Origin: Anaerolineae bacterium
Lineage (GTDB): Bacteria; Chloroflexota; Anaerolineae; Anaerolineales; Anaerolineaceae
NCBI GenBank assembly: GCA_013314735.1
Contig: JABUFD010000001.1
Location: 496,001 to 560,000, forward strand
Direction: 5' to 3'
Length of the DNA: 64,000 bases
A program made the position numbers and the translations under genes. Numbering within the stretch: the stretch's first letter is position 1; every line of letters starts with the position of its first letter. Of this stretch, positions 1-6,935 are shown in pieces. The notes beneath the pieces were generated by a model that had not been told where the DNA came from, did no database searches, and saw nothing but the letters and a program-made list of their open reading frames with translations.

Positions 1-1156
1 AGCCTGCAGCGTCGCTCTGGTTGTAGACCTCGTCCTCACCGAAGGTAGCGAACTCAGGATGGTAGAGGCTATTGGGGCTTTTCCGACCCTGGACGATCAC
101 ATTGCCCTTATACAGTTTCAGGCGCACAACCCCGCTGACCACTTTTTGGGTTTCCGAAAAGAAGGCATCGAGTGATTTCCGCAATGGGGTGAACCATTGG
201 CCAAAATACACCAATTCGGCATACTTTAATGCCAGCAGGTCTTTATAGTGGATGGTTTCACGGTCAATCGTGATCGATTCCAATTCAGAATGGGCGTGGA
301 CCAGAATGGTACCGCCGGGGGTTTCATATATACCACGGGATTTCATTCCCACCAGGCGGTTTTCAACCATATCGCAAATCCCGATCCCGTGTTTTCCGCC
401 CAATGTATTCAACTGTTCAATCAGTGCAGCCGGCGAGAGCGGTTCCCCATTCAGCGCGATCGGGTTGCCTTCGAGGAATGTGATTTCGATCATCTCAGCG
501 GTGTCCGGTGCCTGTTCTACCGGGGTTGTCATACAATACAGCCCGTCCTGAGGGGCGTTGTCAGGGTCTTCAAGATCGGCGCCTTCGTGTGACAAATGCC
601 ACAGGTTGCGGTCGCGGCTGTACAGGGATGGGTTGCAGGCAGGAAATTCGATCTGATGGTCTTTGAGGTATTGCATGGCGTCCTCGCGGCTCTTGATGTG
701 CCATTCACGCCATGGGGCGATGACCTGCAAACGCGGATTGAGGGCTGTGAAGGTCAGTTCAAACCGCACCTGGTCGTTACCTTTTCCAGTGCAGCCGTGC
801 GCGATGGCCTGAGCGCCCTCTTCTTCTGCCACTTTGACCAGGTATTTGGCAATTAACGGACGAGCAATGGAGGTTCCCAGCAAGTACTTGCGCTCATAAA
901 TCGCACCGGAACGGATCATGGGAAAAATGTAATCTTTGGCGAATTCTTCTTTGAGGTCAAACACGACCAGTTTTGACGCTCCGCTTTTCAGCGCACGGGC
1001 TTCAAGGTTATCCAGCTCAACCACGCCCTGCCCCACGTCCGCGGTAACTGCAATGACTTCGCACTCATAATTTTCAATCAACCAGGGGATGATAACCGAG
1101 GTATCCAAACCGCCAGAATAGGCCAGAACAACTTTGTTGATTTGCGGGTGTTTCAT
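1..1156 (-). CDS. argG: Argininosuccinate synthase, 3' end cut by window edge
   Basis: ArgG condenses citrulline with aspartate using ATP, the penultimate step of arginine synthesis in the cytoplasm. Reading leftward, the protein opens [20 protein letters not shown]; the AYSGGLDTS stretch at residues 12-20 is the ATP-pyrophosphatase loop of this family. Further family blocks are visible, such as [14 protein letters not shown] and [14 protein letters not shown]. About 385 codons lie in the window, so only a short C-terminal piece of the usual ~400 residues is missing. The ATG at 1156-1154 follows a GGAG at 1166-1163 with a 6-base gap. The gene is transcribed away from dnaA and sits behind its own leader peptide and terminator, so it is probably controlled by arginine supply. 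Identification is secure. Confidence 0.96.
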   Translation of the reverse strand, partial: MKHPQINKVVLAYSGGLDTSVIIPWLIENYECEVIAVTADVGQGVVELDNLEARALKSGASKLVVFDLKEEFAKDYIFPMIRSGAIYERKYLLGTSIARPLIAKYLVKVAEEEGAQAIAHGCTGKGNDQVRFELTFTALNPRLQVIAPWREWHIKSREDAMQYLKDHQIEFPACNPSLYSRDRNLWHLSHEGADLEDPDNAPQDGLYCMTTPVEQAPDTAEMIEITFLEGNPIALNGEPLSPAALIEQLNTLGGKHGIGICDMVENRLVGMKSRGIYETPGGTILVHAHSELESITIDRETIHYKDLLALKYAELVYFGQWFTPLRKSLDAFFSETQKVVSGVVRLKLYKGNVIVQGRKSPNSLYHPEFATFGEDEVYNQSDAAG

Positions 1157-1184
1157 TTATTTCTCCATTCACATGATGTTGGTA

Positions 1185-1215
1185 AAAATAAAAAGCTCCT
1201 CCCAGATGGAGGAGC
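1185..1215 (-). terminator. Intrinsic terminator inside the argG leader (attenuator)
   Basis: On the minus strand an 8-bp perfect stem GCTCCTCC/GGAGGAGC (1215-1208 with 1202-1195) closes a 5-base loop and is followed by a T-rich run TTTTTATTTT. It lies after the leader peptide stop and 29 bases upstream of the argG start codon, so it can only act on argG transcription. The segment CCATCTGG (1209-1202: inner stem, loop and first base of the 3' arm) is exactly complementary to CCAGATGG at 1259-1252 inside the leader peptide coding region, a candidate antiterminator pairing. Stem and complementarity are seen directly; the switching behaviour is inferred. Confidence 0.85.
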
Positions 1216-1243
1216 CAGCAAGCTTAACACTGTAAAACGCCGA

Positions 1244-1318
1244 TCATAACACCATCTGGATATCCATGTGTTGTGGTCGGGTTCGTCGGAAAATAGAGAA
1301 TGCCGTTTTTATCGCCAT
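1244..1318 (-). CDS. Arginine-rich leader peptide of argG (24 aa)
   Basis: A 24-residue reading frame begins MAIKTAFSIFRRTRPQ and ends in MVL at a TGA at 1246-1244. Residues 11-14 are Arg-Arg-Thr-Arg and all three arginines use the codon CGA. The ATG begins at 1318, only 6-7 bases after the -10 hexamer, so the mRNA is predicted to be leaderless and no Shine-Dalgarno is present. The coding segment CCAGATGG (1259-1252), 18-25 bases past the last Arg codon and almost at the stop codon, can pair with the terminator loop. A ribosome waiting at the Arg codons would leave this segment free; a ribosome finishing at the stop would cover it. This is the arrangement of ribosome-mediated amino-acid attenuators; translation itself is inferred. 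Confidence 0.75.
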   Translation of the reverse strand: MAIKTAFSIFRRTRPQHMDIQMVL

Positions 1319-1324
1319 GCTGTG

Positions 1325-1352
1325 ATTCTAACAACCTCTTGTGCTTTGTCAA
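1325..1352 (-). promoter_or_regulatory. Promoter of the argG leader
   Basis: The minus strand shows TTGACA at 1352-1347, a 16-base spacer, and TAGAAT at 1330-1325. The predicted start of transcription falls at about 1318, coinciding with the A of the leader-peptide ATG. The same -35 and -10 hexamers occur at the promoter of the amino-acid transporter leader (9868-9896). Confidence 0.8.
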
Positions 1353-1886
1353 GAGGAAGCCTGCTTTTTGTTGTGAAACATTCCGTGAATGACACTTGTT
1401 CTTGTGAAACACAGAAACCTGCCCGAACCATTTCACAGACTGGGGTTTGGATTCGGGGCAATATTATTAGATTACAATTCCGAAATGCTGCTGTTGCAAC
1501 GCACATTAAAATAACCGCCATATGTGGGATGATAGCTTTTTTAAATACGCTAATTGCTGTATATGGGATGCCAATCCATAAATCTTGATTAACAAAAAAT
1601 GAAGCGAAGTCCCATTGAATTTTTAAGATTCAGGGTTTCTTAAATCATCAGAAATTTTTAACAAAAACAGGCGCTTTTGGCTTGAGGAAAACAGGGCTTT
1701 TTGTTAGAATTGGGAAACCTTGACCAATCATCCACGAGCATTATCATTTTGCAGTTCATTGGTGAGCGTTAGAAGTCGTTGTGGGAATTGTAAGAACTCG
1801 ATAACAGATCGCTGATTTTGTATCTGTAGATTTATTATTGGTCAGTAGATGCGGGGGTTATTTTGTGTTCTTTATTGGAGGTCCGT
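1353..1886. other. argG-dnaA intergenic region; possible weak DnaA boxes
   Basis: This is about 530 bases without a convincing gene between the divergent argG and dnaA promoters. The part around 1580-1700 is AT-rich with A and T runs. Matches to the DnaA box TTATCCACA are poor: TCATCCACG at 1728-1736 and, on the opposite strand, ATTCCCACA at 1788-1780, each about 7 of 9. They may serve autoregulation of dnaA. I see no cluster of good boxes, so an origin here is not supported. Short reading frames in both strands show no start signals or recognisable sequence. Confidence 0.35.
1682..1710 (+). promoter_or_regulatory. Likely dnaA promoter
   Basis: TTGAGG at 1682-1687, a 17-base spacer and TAGAAT at 1705-1710 form a reasonable promoter pointing to dnaA. 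It predicts a 5' untranslated region of about 170 bases that includes the two weak DnaA-box-like sequences. Confidence 0.5.
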
Positions 1887-3260
1887 ATGAATGCTTCACA
1901 AGCCTGGCAGGCGGCATTAGGACATTTACAAATGCAGATGCCAAAATCGTCATTTGATACCTGGGTTAAAAAGACCGAAGTGGTTGATTACCAGGATCAG
2001 TGTTTTACGATTGGCGTGCAGAATGCCTATGCGCGTGACTGGCTTGAGAGCCGGCTATCCTCCACTGTCAGCCAGTTGTTGGGGGGGATCATGAATGAGC
2101 CGCAGGATGTAGAATTCATTGTGCTCCAAAAGCAGACTTTTCAAGATGCCCAGGATACGGTTGACGCAATTTACGAGGAACCGGGTGAAGTGATGATAGA
2201 ACAAGTGTTGGACCAACCCACGGTAGTATCTCCCTCCATCATCAAAGGCCGTTATACGTTTGATAATTTTGTGGTGGGGCCCAGCAACCGTTTGGCGCAT
2301 GCCGCATGCCTGGCTGTGGCGGAATCACCCGCGCATGCTTATAATCCATTATTCCTGTATGGGGGGGTGGGTTTGGGTAAAACTCACCTGCTGCATGCCA
2401 TTGGCCGGCGTGTACAGCAAAAAGGGCTGAATGTGCTGTATGTTTCCTCAGAGGAATTCACCAACGATTACATCAATTCGGTGCGCAACCACTCCCCTAT
2501 GGCCTTTCGTGAACGGTATCGCACGATTGATGTGTTGATGATTGATGATATCCAATTTTTAATGGGCAAAGAGCAGACCCAGGAAGAATTCTTCCATACA
2601 TTCAACACCCTCTACCGCCAGGAAAAACAGATCATCATCAGTTCTGACCGCTCTCCCAAGGCGTTGGTCACGCTGGAAGAACGCCTGCGGTCACGTTTCG
2701 AGTGGGGGCTGATTGTGGATATCCAACCGCCCGACCTGGAAACCCGGATTGCCATTTTGCGTTCCAAAGCCGACAGGGTACGCCAACATGTGGATGATGA
2801 TATTCTGGAATTGATTGCGCGCCGGATACAATCCAACATCCGCGAATTGGAAGGGGCGCTAAACCGGGTGCTGGCGTATTCAGACCTGATGGGGCATTCT
2901 CTGGATAGCAGCCTGGTGGAAACAGCACTGGTGGACCTGATGCCGCAGCGTAACAGCGTGGAGCCATCGGATGTGCTTTCGGTCGTTGCCAGGGTATTTG
3001 GCGTCGATATGGCATCCTTGCTGAGTCGGGGCCGTTCCAGGATGGTAGCTCTTCCGCGCCAGGTGGCGATGTATGTGCTGCGTGAAGACGGCAACATTTC
3101 CCTGCCACAAATCGGCGAAGCGCTTGGCGGGCGGGATCATACCACAGTGATGCATGCCTGCAGCAAGGTGGCGGAAATGATCGAAACGGACTCGAACCTG
3201 CGCCGAAAGGTGATAGAGGTGCGCGAACAGCTTTACGGTGGCATGACGATCGCTGTCTAA
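1887..3260 (+). CDS. dnaA: Chromosomal replication initiator DnaA
   Basis: DnaA binds DnaA boxes at the origin and, in its ATP form, opens the duplex and recruits helicase. The 457-residue protein has an N-terminal interaction domain, an acidic linker, an AAA+ domain with Walker A GGVGLGKTH near residue 160 and Walker B VLMIDDIQF near 217, and the C-terminal DnaA signature GGRDHTTVMHA near 414. An in-frame TTG exists at 1863, but the ATG at 1887 is preceded by GGAGG at 1877-1881 and begins MNASQAWQ, a normal DnaA start. No dnaN or other replication gene follows; the next gene belongs to polysaccharide metabolism. Identification is secure. Confidence 0.97.
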   Translation: MNASQAWQAALGHLQMQMPKSSFDTWVKKTEVVDYQDQCFTIGVQNAYARDWLESRLSSTVSQLLGGIMNEPQDVEFIVLQKQTFQDAQDTVDAIYEEPGEVMIEQVLDQPTVVSPSIIKGRYTFDNFVVGPSNRLAHAACLAVAESPAHAYNPLFLYGGVGLGKTHLLHAIGRRVQQKGLNVLYVSSEEFTNDYINSVRNHSPMAFRERYRTIDVLMIDDIQFLMGKEQTQEEFFHTFNTLYRQEKQIIISSDRSPKALVTLEERLRSRFEWGLIVDIQPPDLETRIAILRSKADRVRQHVDDDILELIARRIQSNIRELEGALNRVLAYSDLMGHSLDSSLVETALVDLMPQRNSVEPSDVLSVVARVFGVDMASLLSRGRSRMVALPRQVAMYVLREDGNISLPQIGEALGGRDHTTVMHACSKVAEMIETDSNLRRKVIEVREQLYGGMTIAV

Positions 3261-3323
3261 GCACGAACACGAGATCGATATCAAGAAAAGCAACGGGATT
3301 CCAGGGAAATTGCCTGGTGTTGT

Positions 3324-3354
3324 TTGCTGTATACCGCCAAAAACTCGCTATACT
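3324..3354 (+). promoter_or_regulatory. Candidate promoter for the small membrane peptide and glycosyltransferases
   Basis: TATACT at 3349-3354 is a good -10 with a weak TTGCTG at 3324-3329 (19-base spacer). It predicts a start about 17 bases before the ATG at 3378. A short inverted repeat, CCAGG/CCTGG (3301-3317), just upstream might be the weak end of the dnaA transcript. Confidence 0.4.
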
Positions 3355-3377
3355 TATTTCCAAAAGGAAATGATGCC

Positions 3378-3494
3378 ATGTGGAAACAATTGTTACATCT
3401 CTGTGCAGTGATGAGCCTGGCGGTGTTGGTCTGGCTTAGCGCGTGGTTAATGATCGCCGCCTGGATGATGGTGCTTGAGCCTTACCTGATATGA
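3378..3494 (+). CDS. Small single-span membrane peptide (38 aa)
   Basis: This frame encodes 38 residues starting MWKQLLHLCAVMSLAVLVWL and continuing with a hydrophobic stretch to a short polar end, so it is predicted to be one membrane-spanning helix. An AAAGGAAA sequence precedes the ATG by about 8 bases. Its stop codon overlaps the start of the downstream glycosyltransferase (ATGA at 3491-3494), which suggests translational coupling. I do not recognise a family. It could be a small accessory protein of the glycosyltransferase or a coupling frame with no product function. Confidence 0.5.
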   Translation: MWKQLLHLCAVMSLAVLVWLSAWLMIAAWMMVLEPYLI

Positions 3495-4600
3495 ACCGGC
3501 GCATAGCCATATTCCTGCCTTCGTTGGTAGGCGGTGGTGCTGAACGGGTGATGTTGAACCTGGCTGAAGGATTGGCAAATACTCCGGGTTATACCGTCAC
3601 CCTTGTCCTTTGTGCCGCTGCCCAATCCGAACCGCGGTATCCGGTGTCTTCGATGATTAACAAGCTGGCATTGAACCATCGGCACGTGTTTGCAAGCATC
3701 CCTGACCTGGTCCGCTTGCTGCGCAGGGAACAGTATGATGTATTATTGACTGCCCTAGAACATACAACCGCCGCCGTATATGTGGCAAAGATACTGTCCG
3801 GATCCATCAGCGCACTGTTCCCAACAGTGCATAACACCCTATCGAGAACCCTGCGTGGAAGCAAATGCTGGCAGGATCGCCTGCTTTGGTATGTGAGCAG
3901 AGCAATCTATCGCAGGCTGCATTTTCTTGGCGCTGTATCGAAGGGGGCGGCAGAAGACCTTCACCAGCAGATGGGAATCGCGTTTGATCACATACGGGTT
4001 TTGCCGAATCCCGTGTTGCGAGAGGGTACTTCACAGGGCCCTTTGGATTATGGTCTTCCGAAAGATGCCCTGGTAGCTATCGGGCGATTGGAACACGCAA
4101 AGGGGTTCGATGTTCTCATTCGGGCCTATGCACAGTTGGCGAATGAGATCGAAGAGCCTCTGGTTATCTTCGGGGAAGGTTCACAAAGAGAAGATTTATC
4201 TGGTTTGATTTGCCGGCTGGGATTGGAAGGGCGGGTTTTGATGCCCGGTTACCTGCCCAATGCAGCAGCGTGCCTCACGCAGGCGAAACTATTCATCCTG
4301 TCTTCCCGGGTGGAAGGTTTGCCGACGGTGTTGATTGAAGCCCTGGCTGCCGGAGCTCCAATTGTTGCGGCAGATTGCCCGAGTGGCCCTCGCGAAATAC
4401 TCGATAATGGCAGGTATGGTGTTCTCGTACCACCTGAAGATGCTGCTGCATTGGCGGAAGGGATGCGGCAGCAGATGGCTACCGGCCGACCAGTCATTCC
4501 CAATCAACAGTATGTAGAGCAATATTCCATAAAAAATGGACTCAGCCTCTATATACAGGTATTTGACGAATTGCTTTCGGAGACGAAAGATCATGGGTGA
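3491..4600 (+). CDS. Glycosyltransferase family 4
   Basis: A 369-residue retaining GT-B glycosyltransferase. The N-terminal domain opens MNRRIAIFLPSLVGGGAERVM, the glycine-rich acceptor-side loop of GT4 enzymes. The C-terminal Rossmann half contains the nucleotide-sugar motif SSRVEGLPTVLIEALAAGAP near residue 271, with the two glutamates of the EX7E signature. There is no signal peptide, so it should act at the inner face of the membrane, probably building a surface polysaccharide. It overlaps the upstream 38-aa peptide by 4 bases and the next glycosyltransferase by 8. Donor and acceptor sugars cannot be read from sequence. Confidence 0.9.
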   Translation: MNRRIAIFLPSLVGGGAERVMLNLAEGLANTPGYTVTLVLCAAAQSEPRYPVSSMINKLALNHRHVFASIPDLVRLLRREQYDVLLTALEHTTAAVYVAKILSGSISALFPTVHNTLSRTLRGSKCWQDRLLWYVSRAIYRRLHFLGAVSKGAAEDLHQQMGIAFDHIRVLPNPVLREGTSQGPLDYGLPKDALVAIGRLEHAKGFDVLIRAYAQLANEIEEPLVIFGEGSQREDLSGLICRLGLEGRVLMPGYLPNAAACLTQAKLFILSSRVEGLPTVLIEALAAGAPIVAADCPSGPREILDNGRYGVLVPPEDAAALAEGMRQQMATGRPVIPNQQYVEQYSIKNGLSLYIQVFDELLSETKDHG

Positions 4601-5732
4601 ACCGATCCGAATCCTTCATTTGATTTCCGGGCTGCATGTAGGTGGGGCGGAAACCATGGTGCTGCAGCTGGTATCCGAGACCCAGGGGGTTACTGCCAGC
4701 CATTTTGTGATTTCCATGACTGACATTGGTGAAATCGGTGAACGCCTCCAAATGATGGGGGTGCCGGTCGAGAGCCTGGGTATGCGGCGGAGAACTACCG
4801 ATATCAGGGGTATGCTGCGTTTCAACAAATGGCTGTCTACCCACGAATTTGATGTAGTCCATAGCTGGATGTACCACGCAAATTTGTTGGCAGGTTTGCT
4901 TGTCCGCAAACCGCTGGTGTGGGCGATCCATAATACAGACTTATCGCTACGGTTTAGTGGGGTGCTAACGGTACTTACCAATCTGATGTGTGCCATTCTC
5001 TCTCATTTTTGTGCGAACCAGGTGGTATATTGTGCAGAATCGGCACGCGTCCTTCATGAAAAACAGGGATACGATCGGCGTAAGGGCTTGGTGATCCCGA
5101 ACGGTTTCGATTTGGATCAATTCAAACCTGACACACATGCCAGGCAACGATTGTTGGAGAGGTTGAATCTGAGGGATACCCCTGAACTTCGGCTGGTTGG
5201 GCATGTTGGCCGCTTCAACCCGCAGAAAGATTACGGCAACCTGGTCTCTGCTTTCTCGCGGGTATGTCATGTGGATGCCGATGCGCATTTGGTCTTATTT
5301 GGGAATCAGTTGGAAGAATCAAACCGATGGCTGACAGAACGGATTGTTGCTGCGGGAGTGGGAGACAGGGTTCACCTGATGGGGCGAACCGAACATATCG
5401 AAACGCTCCTGCCAGGATTGGATGTGTTCGTTCTCTCCTCTGCCTATGGAGAAGCATTCCCGTTGGCACTTGGCGAAGCGATGGCTTGTGGTGTTGCATG
5501 TGTCAGTACCGATGTAGGTGATGCCAGGGTTATGTTGAGCAATGCAGGAAAAGTGGTACCTCCGAAGGATCCGGTTATGTTGGCGGAAGCAATCCTGGCA
5601 CTGTTGACACAATCTCCGAATGAAATTCAACGTCAAGCAGAAGCTTCGCGGCGAAAGATCATGGAATCATATGATATCCATGCAGTAATTGATGCCTATC
5701 TAACCTTATACCACTCGCTGTGTATCAGGTAG
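4593..5732 (+). CDS. Glycosyltransferase family 4
   Basis: A 379-residue GT4 enzyme that starts MGEPIRILHLISGLHVGGAE, with the HVGGAE loop typical of the family, and carries SSAYGEAFPLALGEAMACG near residue 282 as the EX7E region. An in-frame ATG lies upstream at 4536 inside the preceding gene, but the ATG at 4593 overlaps the upstream stop by 8 bases, follows a purine-rich GGAGACGAAAG, and gives the normal family N-terminus. It is translationally coupled to its neighbours and probably adds one sugar in the same glycan. Its specificity is unknown. Confidence 0.9.
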   Translation: MGEPIRILHLISGLHVGGAETMVLQLVSETQGVTASHFVISMTDIGEIGERLQMMGVPVESLGMRRRTTDIRGMLRFNKWLSTHEFDVVHSWMYHANLLAGLLVRKPLVWAIHNTDLSLRFSGVLTVLTNLMCAILSHFCANQVVYCAESARVLHEKQGYDRRKGLVIPNGFDLDQFKPDTHARQRLLERLNLRDTPELRLVGHVGRFNPQKDYGNLVSAFSRVCHVDADAHLVLFGNQLEESNRWLTERIVAAGVGDRVHLMGRTEHIETLLPGLDVFVLSSAYGEAFPLALGEAMACGVACVSTDVGDARVMLSNAGKVVPPKDPVMLAEAILALLTQSPNEIQRQAEASRRKIMESYDIHAVIDAYLTLYHSLCIR

Positions 5733-5773
5733 AATAGAGTGAGAAATTCCAGTAAAGGCATGGTACACCCGGT

Positions 5774-6919
5774 TTGAAGAAAGTCATTCTGTTCGCGAAC
5801 ACCGATTGGTTTCTGTACAACTTCCGTTTGCAAACCGCAATCGGACTAAAACAGGCGGGTTATGATGTTGTGCTGGTCAGTCCGCCAGGCGAATATGTTT
5901 CCCGCTTGAAGGCAGCCGGTTTGCGGTGGATAGGATTCAGCGTTACTCGCCGGGGAATGAATCCTATCCATGAAATGATGACTATCCTGAAATTGGCGAA
6001 CCTCTACCGGCGTGAGAAACCGTTATTTGTCGTCCATTACACCATAAAGGCTGTAATTTACGGGTCCATCGCAGCCAAACTGGCGGGCGTAACACACATT
6101 CTGAATACGATCACCGGACTGGGCTATGTTTTTACCAGAGGAAAAAAGATCGACCTGCTGCGGAATCTGGTGGAGAATCTGTATCGAATCACATTAACAA
6201 ATACCCACATTATCTTTATCAGCCAGGAAGATCGTCAATTATTTCGAAATCGGCACCTGGTTTCCGGGACGAATGATGTGCTGATCGAAAGTTGTGGGGT
6301 CGATGCCGGGAAATTTTCCCCTCCGCCAGACCAGATGGTAGGCGGAAAACAACCGGTGGTTTTATTCGCCGGGCGACTATTGCGGGATAAAGGAATTATG
6401 GAATTTGCCGAGATGGCAAAACTGATCCATCACACGCAACCTGATGTGAAGTTCGCCGTGGTGGGACGGTTGGATACTGGCAATCCGTCTGCGTTGGATT
6501 GTGATCTGCTGAAGCAGTGGCAGCGCGATGGGATTGTGGATTACTGGGGTTGGCAGGATGATATGGTTACCATCTATCACCGTGCGACCCTGGTATGCTT
6601 GCCTTCTTACCAGGAGGGAATACCGAAAACATTGTTGGAGGCAGCGGCCTGTGGCCTGGCAATTGTTGCTACCGATGTTCCCGGTTGCCGTGAGGTTGTG
6701 CATCATGAAGTAAATGGCTTGCTGGTTCCTCCCCGAAACCCCGAAGCATTGGTTGCGGCAGTTGAACACCTGCTGGCATCGCCAGATGAGCGGGAAGAAA
6801 TGGGCCAACGGGGGAGGGAACTGGTTGTTGAGCGCTTCTCTGACCAACAGGTGGTGCAGGCAACACTCGCTTTGATGAGAACGTTGGATCATCCTGGCAA
6901 GGTGGAAATCAACCGGTAA
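5774..6919 (+). CDS. Glycosyltransferase family 4
   Basis: This 381-residue protein begins MKKVILFANTDWFLYNFRLQ, a start shared by GT4 enzymes that add N-acetyl sugars or similar to lipid-linked repeat units. The donor-binding motif PSYQEGIPKTLLEAAACG sits near residue 277. The only sensible start is a TTG at 5774; no clear ribosome-binding site precedes it. A five-codon frame starting at 5760 ends on a TGA that overlaps this TTG, which might help re-initiation. It lies 41 bases after the preceding glycosyltransferase and is probably co-transcribed. The assignment to GT4 is firm; the substrate is not. Confidence 0.88.
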   Translation: MKKVILFANTDWFLYNFRLQTAIGLKQAGYDVVLVSPPGEYVSRLKAAGLRWIGFSVTRRGMNPIHEMMTILKLANLYRREKPLFVVHYTIKAVIYGSIAAKLAGVTHILNTITGLGYVFTRGKKIDLLRNLVENLYRITLTNTHIIFISQEDRQLFRNRHLVSGTNDVLIESCGVDAGKFSPPPDQMVGGKQPVVLFAGRLLRDKGIMEFAEMAKLIHHTQPDVKFAVVGRLDTGNPSALDCDLLKQWQRDGIVDYWGWQDDMVTIYHRATLVCLPSYQEGIPKTLLEAAACGLAIVATDVPGCREVVHHEVNGLLVPPRNPEALVAAVEHLLASPDEREEMGQRGRELVVERFSDQQVVQATLALMRTLDHPGKVEINR

Positions 6920-6935
6920 CAGATGGGGAACCATT

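Noticed and set aside
248-856. Rightward reading frames over the start of the window
   Set aside because: They are opposite-strand shadows of argG, whose conserved motifs run on the minus strand.
1157-1352. T-box riboswitch in the argG leader
   Set aside because: The conserved T-box sequence AGGGTGGNACCGCG and a specifier stem are absent; a translated Arg-rich frame fits better.
1580-1760. Replication origin next to dnaA
   Set aside because: Only weak box-like sequences are present, with no repeats or cluster.
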